Shown piece by piece: positions 27,501-34,849 of a stretch of 64,000 bases of DNA (positions are counted from its first letter, which is position 1; every line of letters begins with the position of its first letter). The position numbers were made by a program, and so were the translations under genes. The notes beneath the pieces are model-generated. The model was given only the letters and a program-made list of their open reading frames with translations. It was not told the DNA's origin and made no database searches. This DNA comes from Pseudomonas nitroreducens (GTDB lineage Bacteria > Pseudomonadota > Gammaproteobacteria > Pseudomonadales > Pseudomonadaceae). The stretch covers positions 85,352-149,351 of the forward strand of contig NZ_JALJXP010000017.1 of assembly GCF_024170165.1 (NCBI RefSeq), read 5' to 3'.

Positions 27501-27717
27501 CGGCTTTGCCGAGTTCTCCACGCAGGACCCGAGCAACGACTGGCGCCAGGACCTGCGCAGCGGCGTCGGCCTGCGCTGGCAGTACTGGTATGGCGAGGAT
27601 CGCTACAACGCCTACCGCGCCCACGTCACGGTGCGCACCGAGTACCAGGTGGGCATGGCGGGCAATCTCTATGAACAGGCCAACGGCTGGCTGGTGGGAC
27701 TCGAGGTGAACTTCTGA
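24535..27717 (+). CDS. nfrA: NfrA-like TPR outer-membrane exporter (phage N4 adsorption protein A family)
   Basis: Translation starts at a GTG overlapping the nfrB stop (GTGA). The 1060-residue precursor has a signal peptide (LLYGLILASIAAPLAQA). Some 700 residues of TPR/SEL-like helical repeats follow (LRQRFDDAEKEAQAL-type units). The C-terminal ~250 residues are rich in alternating aromatic strands (YNLNLYSELYKQN, HQWTSRYQQGHTW, WLVGLEVNF ending in F), a predicted beta-barrel. This is the NfrA architecture; related alginate and PNAG exporters share TPR plus barrel. It should carry the NfrB-made glycan across the periplasm and outer membrane. Confidence 0.9.
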   Translation: MKPQQPLLYGLILASIAAPLAQAADDQLTEFQRFRSFPYLDKGYKEAKKSNWAEVERLMRHLLDRVPNNTEARSLLIQSLAKQQRFDDAEKEAQALAGTDAGAQALTELRLDLIENGPPPEAQVNQWLAHADANARVRLWQAYSLKLGQTQGAARALEWLGTVPPGSDGRVLREARANWAEQLRDWDTTIAQLAPLAATHQLSADDWRRLANAYAQRLEEKPLEQLIQQAPDANAARQARLAIIDRAIAVEQTEVAKRWLLTLPEQDRNDPTRQAQLLEVARDSADTSLVARLSDQQNRPCLETTEWLSHHDQAAALAKLQQCKPADDPKTWLVLAQRLDATELLENTRLPEPWDTARRDQLVDSWRRQGRTDLALAWLSRQPQTPDTVRQRAELLQARGRTGEAAALWEQRYRQTGDLKALDQASYLALNAGRTERAKQLLESAYDRRGGNLPPTLLQRLAGIHARGDTPLDVARIEALLPKADPVSRGYLLGRLAEAGRCDALQRYLSPDSNTPGELRALGRCSMPARPGEAVVYYQAAIAHGDQQSQLPLAYALEAAGDPAGALRIFNNLPAGELNDNARLTASRAALLSNDNAGAERYWQQAKKGSADDWALGANIADARGDYPEALSRHREALQHQPNGQHFYNAAGSAQKAGDKQQSKLWLAEAVRREPNNPRFRADYGMRLAGTDTPEERRTAIPYLERATRDYPEDFRLGETLAWRYDEAEDSFAARRELRRVIDLEQDPVAADDEYGSLEARRFRQRRAHQVMSQRDNLTIASTWSPAGVTTVPILNGDNQTGNRRRAQSQNLQTFIWDHALGEEPTRNGSTLSVYGRAIAGNEGRKQYTQTLAAGFGLRYKPFGDYNLNLYSELYKQNTVKDDGDSDYAFDGIRLHEIGTPEKFERYVRQRDKYGQTSTDFLLRATASFLDQGEYRNDWRVDENDWDERFLYTDFAWWTHAGDHQWTSRYQQGHTWKLPVDSPQTIMPYGFAEFSTQDPSNDWRQDLRSGVGLRWQYWYGEDRYNAYRAHVTVRTEYQVGMAGNLYEQANGWLVGLEVNF

Positions 27718-28592
27718 TGCGCCGCCTGATGTTCGCCCTCGTCCTGCTCTGCTCCGCCGTCGCGGCAAGCGCCGACGACCGTCTCTTCTACCAGCCACTG
27801 AATGCCGATGCCGCGCTGAGCGATGCTCAGTGGCAGCAGATCTGGCGCGCCAGCGCGGCCCAGGGAGCAAAGACCCTGATCGTGCAATGGACCGCCTATG
27901 GCGACTCCGACTTCGGCGGCGCCAACGGCTGGCTCGCACGCTCCCTGAAAAGCGCCCACGACAATGGCCTGCAACTGGTCCTCGGCCTGTACATGGACCC
28001 GGCCTACTACCAGCGCCAGAGCGAGCTGGACACGCCCGGCCTGGAGGCCTACTGGCAGCATCAACTGGGCCGCTCCCTGGCACAGCAACGGCAGGTGAGC
28101 GAGCAGTGGAAACTGCCCGTCGCCGCCTGGTATCTGCCGATGGAGCTGGACGACTGGCACTACCAGGCCATCGAACGCCGCCAGGCCCTGCAACACCAGC
28201 TGAAGGACTTCGCCAACCAGCTGAAGGCGCCGCTGCAACTCAGCGCCTTCTCCGGCGGCAAGCTCGCGCCACAGGTGTATGGCGACTGGCTGGGCCAGAT
28301 CGCCGGGCTCGGCGTGCAGGTCTGGTGGCAGGACGGCGCCGGCACCGGCGCGCTACCTGAACGCGTACGCCTGGCCTATGCCGCCGCGTTGCCTTGTTCG
28401 GTCGGCATCGTCCGCGAAGCCTTCCGCCAGACCAGCGCCGCTGGCCAGCCCTTCCGCGCCGAGCCTGCCGCGCCATCCAATGCATCCACCGGCTGCCACG
28501 CCAGTGCCGTGTTCGAGGTGCGCTACCGACCCTGGGGCAAGCTGCTGCTGGACAACCAGCGCGCCCATCCCGGCGGCGCCGCGACTCCCTGA
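27717..28592 (+). CDS. DUF4434 periplasmic protein, YbcH-like (putative glycoside-hydrolase fold)
   Basis: The ATG overlaps the nfrA stop (TGATG). The 291-residue product has a signal peptide (LMFALVLLCSAVAASADD). The mature protein has TIM-barrel-like strands: KTLIVQWTAYGDSDFGG, LQLVLGLYMDPAYYQ and PVAAWYLPMELDDWH with acidic residues in a place typical of catalytic carboxylates. DUF4434 proteins accompany nfrA/nfrB in E. coli (ybcH). A role in trimming or modifying the exported glycan is inferred; no activity is established here. Confidence 0.8.
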   Translation: MRRLMFALVLLCSAVAASADDRLFYQPLNADAALSDAQWQQIWRASAAQGAKTLIVQWTAYGDSDFGGANGWLARSLKSAHDNGLQLVLGLYMDPAYYQRQSELDTPGLEAYWQHQLGRSLAQQRQVSEQWKLPVAAWYLPMELDDWHYQAIERRQALQHQLKDFANQLKAPLQLSAFSGGKLAPQVYGDWLGQIAGLGVQVWWQDGAGTGALPERVRLAYAAALPCSVGIVREAFRQTSAAGQPFRAEPAAPSNASTGCHASAVFEVRYRPWGKLLLDNQRAHPGGAATP

Positions 28593-28604
28593 AACAGCCC
28601 GCAC

Positions 28605-28640
28605 CCGATGCCCGCCGCACGCTAGCGCGGCGGGCATCGG
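28605..28640. terminator. Strong hairpin between the DUF4434 and cyclase genes
   Basis: A perfect 14-bp inverted repeat (CCGATGCCCGCCGC / GCGGCGGGCATCGG) with an 8-base loop lies in the 95-base gap. No T-run follows, so it may attenuate transcription or affect RNA stability rather than terminate fully. It leaves open whether the cyclase is co-transcribed. Confidence 0.5.
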
Positions 28641-28687
28641 CTTGGGCTATGCTCGCGCGAGCGACCCACACGCGCACAGGGCGGTTC

Positions 28688-29755
28688 ATGTTCAAGACGA
28701 TTGAATCCGAAATTCTCAAGCAAAGCGTTCCGGCCGGGATCAGGGCCGAATTCCTCCAGCATGATTTCGAACGACTCCACGGGCTCAGCCTGCTGATCTT
28801 CGCCCTGAGCGCCGCCATGTGGCTGCTCTTCGACCTGATCGTCAGTTTCCAGGCCGGCCAGGGCTTCACCTATGTCTCGGTGCTCTTCCTCGGCGTGTTC
28901 TTCCTCATCACCGTGCTGGCCAGCTTCGTGCGCAAGGCGGCGCACTTCTACTGGCTCAACCTGGCCTTCGTGATCACCTTCAGCCTGGGCGCGCGCCTGG
29001 TGATCGATGGCCTGCCGGAGCCACTGCGTCCGGCCTGGCTGGTGATCGCCGCCGCCACGGTGCTCTACAGCGCCACCGCGATGCCACTGAACCCTGTCGC
29101 CTTCTATTGCGTGCTGGCAGTGACCTGGATCGTCCTCAACCCGCTGCTGGGCGACGTGCCGGCGCTGGATGCGCGGCGCAGCATGCTGGTCTGCTACCCG
29201 CTGTTCATCAGCGCACTGTCGGTCTACATCTTCAACCACCTGAGCAAGGCCAAGCTGTACAACTACGCCATGGCCCGGCTGCTGCTGGACCAGGCCTACC
29301 TCGACATGCTCACCGGCATCCCCAACCGCCGCTCCTTCATGACCCGCGTCGGCCAGCGCCTGGGAAGCGACGGCGAGCAGCGCTACCTGGCGATGATCGA
29401 CATCGACCACTTCAAACGGGTCAACGACACCTACGGGCACGACATCGGCGATGAAGTACTGACCCGCGTCGCACGAGCCATCAAGGACGAAATGCAGGAC
29501 TTCGAGTTCGCCCGCCTGGGCGGCGAGGAGTTCGGCCTGTACCTGTGGGGGATCAGCGTGGAGGATGCGCAGTCACGGGTCGAGCAGTTGCGCCGCGTGA
29601 CCGCCGAGTTGCCCGGCACCCCCAATGTCACCATCAGCCTGGGCCTGGCCCACCTCAGCGCCGACGGCACCCTCAGCCAGGCGCTGATCAAGGCCGACCA
29701 GGCGCTGTACGATGCCAAGCACAACGGGCGCAACCGGGTGACCTATTCGCCGTGA
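28688..29755 (+). CDS. Membrane-bound GGDEF diguanylate cyclase
   Basis: The start is the ATG at 28688, giving 355 residues. About six membrane helices span residues 31-182, and a short linker leads to the GGDEF domain from ~200. Motifs: DMLTGIPNRRSF (206-217), MIDIDHFKRVNDTYGHD (236-252) and the active-site GGEEF at 278-282. It makes c-di-GMP from two GTP. The RxxD product-inhibition site normally found just before GGDEF is absent (the sequence there is EMQDFEFAR), so feedback inhibition is probably lacking. Its place after nfrB/nfrA suggests it supplies the MshEN domain of NfrB, as DgcJ does in E. coli. Confidence 0.93.
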   Translation: MFKTIESEILKQSVPAGIRAEFLQHDFERLHGLSLLIFALSAAMWLLFDLIVSFQAGQGFTYVSVLFLGVFFLITVLASFVRKAAHFYWLNLAFVITFSLGARLVIDGLPEPLRPAWLVIAAATVLYSATAMPLNPVAFYCVLAVTWIVLNPLLGDVPALDARRSMLVCYPLFISALSVYIFNHLSKAKLYNYAMARLLLDQAYLDMLTGIPNRRSFMTRVGQRLGSDGEQRYLAMIDIDHFKRVNDTYGHDIGDEVLTRVARAIKDEMQDFEFARLGGEEFGLYLWGISVEDAQSRVEQLRRVTAELPGTPNVTISLGLAHLSADGTLSQALIKADQALYDAKHNGRNRVTYSP

Positions 29756-29777
29756 CGGCCACCCTGGCCAGAAACAG

Positions 29778-29801
29778 AAAAGGCCCGCAGATGCGGGCCT
29801 T
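29778..29801 (+). terminator. Terminator-like hairpin after the cyclase gene
   Basis: AAGGCCCGCA and TGCGGGCCTT form a perfect stem with a 2-base centre. It is preceded by an A-run but followed by only two T on the plus strand. On the minus strand the A-run is a T-tail, so it also serves tRNA-Arg. Confidence 0.7.
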
Positions 29802-29808
29802 GGCGTGC

Positions 29809-29885
29809 TGGTGTCCCGGAGAGGGGTCGAACCTCCAACCTTCCCCTTAGGAGGGGGACGCTCTATCCAATTGAGCTACCGGGAC
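29809..29885 (-). tRNA. tRNA-Arg (anticodon CCT)
   Basis: The minus strand folds as a 77-base cloverleaf with encoded CCA. The acceptor stem is GTCCCGG/CCGGGAC, the D arm GCTCAATTGGATAGAGC, the anticodon loop CTCCTAA (CCT at 34-36, reading AGG) and the T arm GGAGG-TTCGACC-CCTCT (last pair G-T). This is a rare-codon arginine tRNA, a frequent integration target, but no integrase is nearby. Confidence 0.95.
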
Positions 29886-29977
29886 AATCGGGTCGGCATG
29901 TTAACCACCGACAAGCGATTTGTCATGCCACCGCCACCGGCGCGGTCCATAATTTTGCCGTCAGCCGGAGAATCACC

Positions 29978-30454
29978 ATGACCACAGACGACGGCGCCCT
30001 GCCCGATTCCCCCTTCGCCACCTTCGATGTGCGCGTCGCCACGGCCGAGGATGCGGCGTCCCTCGCTCCGCTGCTGCAGCAACTGGGTGCGCGCGATCCG
30101 CTACCCGATACCGCCCTGCTCGCGCTCGCCCTGAGCAACCAGCAGCCCTCGCGGGTGACGCTGATCGCCGAGCGCGACGGAGCCTTGCTCGGCACCTGCA
30201 CCCTGCACCTGATCGAACACATCGCCCACGGCTTTGCCCGCTCGGCGATCCTCGAGGACATGGTGGTGGACAGCCGCGCACGCGGCCAGGGCATCGGCCA
30301 GGCACTGATCGGCCGGGCCGTGGAATGGGCGCGGGACTGGAAGTGCTACAAGCTGGCGCTCTCCAGTCATCAGGACCGGGAAATGGCGCACCGATTCTAT
30401 GCGGCGATGGGCTTCGCGCCCCATGGCGTCAGCCTGTCGCTGAGCCTGGACTGA
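29978..30454 (+). CDS. GNAT-family N-acetyltransferase
   Basis: The 158-residue cytoplasmic protein has the GNAT acetyl-CoA motif A (ILEDMVVDSRARGQGIGQAL) and motif B (HRFYAAMGFAPHG). Its C-terminal half resembles PhnO-type aminophosphonate acetyltransferases (MVV..RARG..IG, AHRFY). It is convergent with phnN, three bases apart at the stops. A PhnO-like role fits the phnN neighbour but is only suggestive. Confidence 0.8.
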   Translation: MTTDDGALPDSPFATFDVRVATAEDAASLAPLLQQLGARDPLPDTALLALALSNQQPSRVTLIAERDGALLGTCTLHLIEHIAHGFARSAILEDMVVDSRARGQGIGQALIGRAVEWARDWKCYKLALSSHQDREMAHRFYAAMGFAPHGVSLSLSLD

Positions 30455-30456
30455 CC

Positions 30457-31020
30457 TCAGCTGGCCTGGGCGTCCGGCGGGGCGAGCAGGTCCAGCAGGT
30501 GGCCGACCGTGACATCCAGCGACACCGAGTTGTCCAGCTCCACCAGCGGCCCGGGCAGGCCATCGGCGAAGTGCGCATTGCGCGCCAGGCGCTCCTCGAT
30601 TTCCGCCAGCGTCTCCCGCCCGCGCTTGAGCAGGCGCTGGCGCAGTACCTGCGCATCGACCTTCAGCAGCACCGCGATCAGCCGCGGATAACGACGCCGA
30701 GCCTCGGGCAGGTACTTGCGCGAACCATTGACCAGCACGTCATGGCCGGCGGCGAGCCAGTCGTCCATCTCGCGGGGAATGCCGTAATGCAGGCCATTGG
30801 CGCGCCAGCTCATGGCAAAGGCCCCGGAGCGCTCCAGATCGGTGAATTCGTCGACGCTCACCGAATGCGCCTCTTCACCCCGCGCCTCGGCGGAACGGGT
30901 GATGACGCGCCGGACTATCCGGCAATCCATCGCGGCCAGCGGAGCGCTGGCGGCCTGCAACACGCTGTCCTTGCCGGAACCCGAAGGGCCCATCAGGAAA
31001 ATCAGTCTGCCTGGGGTCAT
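30457..31020 (-). CDS. phnN: Ribose 1,5-bisphosphate phosphokinase
   Basis: The 187-residue enzyme has a P-loop LIFLMGPSGSGKDSVLQA, VRRVITRSAEARGEEAHSVS, YGIPREMDDWLAAGHDVLVN and a guanylate-kinase-like fold, all PhnN hallmarks. PhnN makes PRPP from ribose 1,5-bisphosphate at the end of C-P lyase catabolism. The rest of a phn cluster is absent; the next gene is amrZ. Outside C-P lyase operons PhnN can serve as a PRPP side route. Confidence 0.9.
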   Translation of the reverse strand: MTPGRLIFLMGPSGSGKDSVLQAASAPLAAMDCRIVRRVITRSAEARGEEAHSVSVDEFTDLERSGAFAMSWRANGLHYGIPREMDDWLAAGHDVLVNGSRKYLPEARRRYPRLIAVLLKVDAQVLRQRLLKRGRETLAEIEERLARNAHFADGLPGPLVELDNSVSLDVTVGHLLDLLAPPDAQAS

Positions 31021-31505
31021 GAGACTCTCGGTGCGCCGGCGGCTCGGCGCTACTTCAATTCTGATCCGCGGGGCGGATAATACTCCGAGCCTTGTGCGAT
31101 ATCAGTGAAATCCCGATATCGATGCCCGCCCGCTCCCTCCGCTCCTGACTCACCCCCAGCGCTGTGCCATCATGGCAATCCGCGACGAAGTGCCCTCATC
31201 AAGCCGCCCAACGGCAGGCAGGCGCTCGGTACATATCGACTACGCTGACGGGAACGGGCACTTCGCCAGCTTTCCCTTCAATTCCCATCCAAAGAAGGGT
31301 CTGCCTAGGCGGTCTCATTTCGGACGATTGGTGCTGGCATTTAGCCTGCACACGAGACACAATATGCCGAAGGTTTGACGTCAAGTTATTGAATATTTTT
31401 CAAAAGCTTTGACGACGCGCTGAACGGCCACTGGAAATCGCTGTCAAAGGGCCTGAACGAACGCTGACCCATGGCATCGGCCTCCCTGACTTACAGGTTT
31501 AAAGT
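31021..31505. other. Divergent spacer between phnN and amrZ
   Basis: This holds promoters for both directions and no convincing gene; a 68-codon frame at 31172 has no clear ribosome site or family look. Two CGATATC half-sites lie 17 bases apart at 31097 and 31114. The amrZ-proximal ~130 bases are noticeably A/T-richer than the flanks. Confidence 0.5.
31422..31448 (+). promoter_or_regulatory. Candidate AlgU (sigma-22) promoter of amrZ
   Basis: GAACGG-N16-TCAAA lies 58 bases before the amrZ ATG and resembles the AlgU/RpoE pattern GAACTT-N16/17-TCtgA. amrZ is AlgU-controlled in P. aeruginosa. The match is partial. Confidence 0.4.
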
Positions 31506-31838
31506 ATGCGCCCATTGAAACAGGCAACCCCCTCCTACTCCAGCCGTACCGCTGACAAGTTCGTCGTACGTCTGCCCGAAGGCATGCGTGAGCGTATCGC
31601 CGACGTCGCTCGCAGCCACCACCGCAGCATGAACTCCGAGATCATTGCGCGTCTCGAACAGAGCCTGCTGCAGGAAGGTGCCCTGCAGGACAACCTGGGC
31701 ATCCGCCTGGACAGCCCGGAGCTCAGCCTGCACGAACGCGAACTGCTGCAGCGCTTCCGCCAGCTGACCCACCGCCAGCAGAACGCCCTGATCGCCCTGA
31801 TCGCGCACGATGCCGAGATGGCACAGAACGACGCCTGA
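31506..31838 (+). CDS. amrZ: AmrZ (AlgZ) ribbon-helix-helix regulator
   Basis: The 110-residue Arc-family protein is nearly identical to P. aeruginosa Amr[21 protein letters not shown], then [20 protein letters not shown] and [20 protein letters not shown]. The DNA-contact residues of its beta-ribbon, Lys18, Val20 and Arg22, are present. A C-terminal tetramerisation region follows. In P. aeruginosa AmrZ activates algD and twitching genes, represses fleQ and so flagella, and alters c-di-GMP enzymes. That is functionally related to the flagellar and nfr loci here. Confidence 0.95.
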   Translation: MRPLKQATPSYSSRTADKFVVRLPEGMRERIADVARSHHRSMNSEIIARLEQSLLQEGALQDNLGIRLDSPELSLHERELLQRFRQLTHRQQNALIALIAHDAEMAQNDA

Positions 31839-31859
31839 TTCGTTCGCGACAGTCGAAAC

Positions 31860-31882
31860 AGCCGGCCCTGAGCCGGCTTTTT
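31860..31882 (+). terminator. Terminator after amrZ
   Basis: AGCCGGC and GCCGGCT pair around CCTGA-type loop bases, followed by five T (31878-31882). Confidence 0.85.
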
Positions 31883-31923
31883 CATGCCCGCGATTTCGTA
31901 CCTGCCGCTCAGGACGCCGGGCA

Positions 31924-31948
31924 CAAAAAAGCCGCCTCGCGGGCGGCT
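31924..31948 (-). terminator. Terminator after mgtE
   Basis: On the minus strand AGCCGCC and GGCGGCT pair across a 5-base loop and are followed by TTTTTTGTG. It lies 18 bases past the mgtE stop. Confidence 0.88.
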
Positions 31949-31965
31949 TTTCGGCGGAGCTGGCG

Positions 31966-33408
31966 TTACATCAGGAACAGCGTGGCCAGCCCGAGGAAGA
32001 TGAAGAAGCCGCCGCTGTCAGTCATGGCGGTAATCATCACGCTGGAGCCCATGGCCGGGTCGCGCCCCAGGCGCAGCAGCGTCATCGGGATCAGCACCCC
32101 CATCATGGCTGCCAGCAGCAGGTTCAACGTCATGGCGCCGGTCATCACCGCGCCCAGTTCCCAGTTGCCATACAGGTAGAAGGCGACCAGGCCGATCACC
32201 CCACCCCACAGCAGGCCATTCACCAGCGCCACGCCCAGCTCCTTGCGCAGCAGGCGGTTGGCGCTGCTGGTCTGGATCTGGTCCAGTGCCATGGCGCGGA
32301 CGATCATGGTGATGGTCTGGTTGCCGGAGTTACCGCCAATGCCGGCCACGATGGGCATCAGCGCCGCCAGCGCCACCAGTTTCTCGATGGAGCCCTCGAA
32401 CAGGCCGATCACCCGCGAGGCGATGAAGGCAGTGACCAGGTTAGTGGCCAGCCACGCCCAGCGGTTGCCAACCGACTTCCAGACCGAGGCGAAGATGTCT
32501 TCCTCTTCGCGCAGACCGGCCATGTTGAGGACTTCGCTTTCGCTTTCCTCGCGGATCAGGTCGACCATCTCGTCGATGGTCAGACGGCCGATGAGCTTGC
32601 CGTTCTTGTCCACCACCGGGGCGGAAATCAGGTCGTAACGCTCGAAGGCCTGGGCGGCATCGTAGCCGTCCTCGTCAGGGCTGAAGGTCACCGGGTCGGT
32701 GGCCATGACTTCGGCCACGTCCTTGTCCGGGTCGTTCACCAGCAGGCGCTTGATCGGCAGCACACCCTTGAGCACGCCGTCGTAGTCGACCACGAAGAGC
32801 TTGTCGGTATGGCCCGGCAGTTCCTTCAGGCGGCGCAGGTAGCGCAGCACCACTTCCAGGCTGACGTCGTCGCGGATGGTGACCATCTCGAAGTCCATCA
32901 GCGCGCCGACCTGGTCTTCCTCGTACGACAGCGCCGAACGCACGCGCTCGCGCTGCTGCTGATCGAGGGTTTCCATCAGCTCGTGGACTACATCGCGCGG
33001 CAATTCCGGCGCGAGGTCCGCGAGTTCGTCGGCGTCCATGTCCCTGGCCGCGGCGAGGATCTCGTGATCGTCCATGTCGGCGATCAGGGTTTCCCGCACG
33101 GAGTCGGACACTTCGAGGAGGATGTCGCCGTCGCGCTCGGCCTTGACCAGTTGCCAGACCGTCAGGCGGTCATCCAGCGGAAGGGATTCGAGGATGTGGG
33201 CGATGTCGGCCGGGTGCAGCTCTTCCAGCTTGCGCTGGAGTTCCGCCAGGTTCTGGCGGTGCACGAGGTTTTCGACGAGGTCTTGATGCTGGCCTTCCTG
33301 ACGGTGCGTCAGGTCTTCCATCAGCTTGTGCTTGTGCAGCAGGTCGACCACCTGGTTGAGGCGGTCCTGCAGGCTTTCCTGCGGCTTCTTGGCTTCTACT
33401 TCGGTCAT
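31966..33408 (-). CDS. mgtE: MgtE magnesium transporter
   Basis: I use the ATG at 33408 (MTEVEAKKPQESLQDRLNQV), which follows GGTGGAG; an in-frame GTG four codons earlier is less likely. The 480-residue inner-membrane protein has the cytosolic N domain (LEELHPADIAHILESLPLDD), two CBS domains (~140-265; VMATDPVTFSPDEDGYDAAQ) and five membrane helices. PIVAGIGGNSGNQTITMIVR lies in the pore region. It is a gated Mg2+ channel closed by Mg2+ bound to the N and CBS domains. In P. aeruginosa MgtE also influences type III secretion via RsmY/Z. Confidence 0.96.
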   Translation of the reverse strand: MTEVEAKKPQESLQDRLNQVVDLLHKHKLMEDLTHRQEGQHQDLVENLVHRQNLAELQRKLEELHPADIAHILESLPLDDRLTVWQLVKAERDGDILLEVSDSVRETLIADMDDHEILAAARDMDADELADLAPELPRDVVHELMETLDQQQRERVRSALSYEEDQVGALMDFEMVTIRDDVSLEVVLRYLRRLKELPGHTDKLFVVDYDGVLKGVLPIKRLLVNDPDKDVAEVMATDPVTFSPDEDGYDAAQAFERYDLISAPVVDKNGKLIGRLTIDEMVDLIREESESEVLNMAGLREEEDIFASVWKSVGNRWAWLATNLVTAFIASRVIGLFEGSIEKLVALAALMPIVAGIGGNSGNQTITMIVRAMALDQIQTSSANRLLRKELGVALVNGLLWGGVIGLVAFYLYGNWELGAVMTGAMTLNLLLAAMMGVLIPMTLLRLGRDPAMGSSVMITAMTDSGGFFIFLGLATLFLM

Positions 33409-33730
33409 AGCACGCTCCACCCCCAGTGGCAGAACGGGCCAGAGGGGATCAATACATCAGGTCGTGTGTACGCAATCGGGGTTCTGAGTAACTACTGGGT
33501 AAGTCCATGGTGGTGTCCCATGCGCCCATCGAGGGCAGATGCGGGAAATGATAACACTCCGGGGTGTATTAGGCGTTACAAAATGGCGGCCAGAACAATC
33601 GCTTGCAGGCGAAAGTTCAGCGCTGAATCACTGCCCGGTTCGACGCCCGAAAGCTCCCACAGGACACCCGGCTCCGACTGACAATTTCCACTCCTAGGCT
33701 GCAGGCAGGCCCGCCATCACGGAGCAAACC
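33409..33730. other. Spacer between mgtE and the DUF4124 gene
   Basis: This divergent intergenic region holds promoters for both sides. A small A/T-richer patch (33548-33585) contains a short hairpin CACTCCGGGGTG. I see no riboswitch, tRNA or gene. Confidence 0.4.
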
Positions 33731-34255
33731 ATGCGCCTGCCCACCCTGCTCTGCTCACTCCTGATTCCACTGGTTCCGACCAGCGAGGCGGCCTCGGTGT
33801 TCCGCTGCACGGCGGCCGACGGCAGCGTGCTGTTCAGTCAGTATGGCTGCCCCACGGAAAGGCAGCAGGAAATCCAGGAAGCGAACAACCCCACACCGGG
33901 CAGCGGCGAGCCGGTACCGATGGCGATCCCGCAGGAAACCGTGGCACAGAAACCCGGGGCGCGCAGCAAGGGCCAGGGCAAGGAAGCCGAGCGCGAGTCC
34001 GTCGTGGTCGTCGGCGAACAGCAGAACGGCTGCGGCAACCGCGTCACCGGCAGCGCACGGCGCAAGGCGATCATCGAGGGGCGCGTAAGGACGGGAATGA
34101 CGCGCAGAGACGTGGAGAGTGCGCTGGGGAGGCCCGACAGGACCAGCCAGCACAACGAGACGCTGCGCTATCACTACGAGGCGGACAAGCAGCACGGCGC
34201 ACGTACCGTGACCTTTGACGAGGATGGTTGCGTGATGGGCAAGGCGAAACGCTGA
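33731..34255 (+). CDS. Periplasmic DUF4124 protein with C-terminal SmpA/OmlA-like segment
   Basis: This 174-residue precursor has a signal peptide (LLCSLLIPLVPTSEA) and a DUF4124-type start (ASVFRCTAADGSVLFSQYGC) with paired cysteines. After a low-complexity linker (~50-95) a C-terminal segment, GMTRRDVESALGRPDRTSQH with LRYHYEAD, resembles SmpA/BamE-like envelope folds. GGAG precedes the ATG. Function is unknown; an envelope protein is all that can be said. Confidence 0.8.
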   Translation: MRLPTLLCSLLIPLVPTSEAASVFRCTAADGSVLFSQYGCPTERQQEIQEANNPTPGSGEPVPMAIPQETVAQKPGARSKGQGKEAERESVVVVGEQQNGCGNRVTGSARRKAIIEGRVRTGMTRRDVESALGRPDRTSQHNETLRYHYEADKQHGARTVTFDEDGCVMGKAKR

Positions 34256-34337
34256 TTACGCCGCCCATGTTTTTCGAATGGAAGCTTTTTTGCAGGCAAA
34301 GAAAAAGGGCCTGCATTTCTGCAGGCCCTTTCGTATA

Positions 34338-34414
34338 TGGCGCACTCAGGAGGATTCGAACCTCCGACCGCTCGGTTCGTAGCCGAGTACTCTATCCAGC
34401 TGAGCTATGAGTGC
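34338..34414 (-). tRNA. tRNA-Arg (anticodon ACG), copy 1
   Basis: A 77-base minus-strand cloverleaf with encoded CCA: acceptor GCACTCA/TGAGTGC, discriminator G, anticodon loop CTACGAA (ACG). An rRNA-independent tRNA cluster argX-argX-serX precedes rsmA-lysC in reverse, as in many gammaproteobacteria. Confidence 0.97.
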
Positions 34415-34512
34415 GTCGTTGGCAAAGTTTAACCAGATTCACCAACTGGTTGCAGCTAATGGCCTTTCAGCCCTTTCGCCACTGAAGCCCCGCTTTCGCG
34501 TTGCCTCTTATA

Positions 34513-34589
34513 TGGCGCACTCAGGAGGATTCGAACCTCCGACCGCTCGGTTCGTAGCCGAGTACTCTATCCAGCTGAGCTATGAGTGC
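34513..34589 (-). tRNA. tRNA-Arg (anticodon ACG), copy 2
   Basis: Identical in sequence to the copy 175 bases away, including the CCA end and the flanking TATATGG. A tandem duplication. Confidence 0.97.
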
Positions 34590-34696
34590 GCTGATGAGGG
34601 CGCAAATTCTAGGGCGATTTTTCCGACCTGTCAACAAGATTTTTCAATCTTTTCAGTCACTTACGTAACCGGACAACTCATCGCACCAGAGGATGC

Positions 34697-34789
<93 letters not shown>

Positions 34790-34849
34790 GCAACACGGGG
34801 CGCATGATATCCATGTTTTCCCCGTTTGCAAAGAAAAATTTTAGAAAAA

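Noticed and set aside
31172..31378. Small 68-codon gene between phnN and amrZ
   Set aside because: No convincing ribosome site, overlapping alternative frames and no recognisable family; more likely regulatory DNA.
29809..31505. Genomic island inserted at tRNA-Arg(CCT)
   Set aside because: No integrase, no direct repeat of the tRNA end, and base composition does not change.
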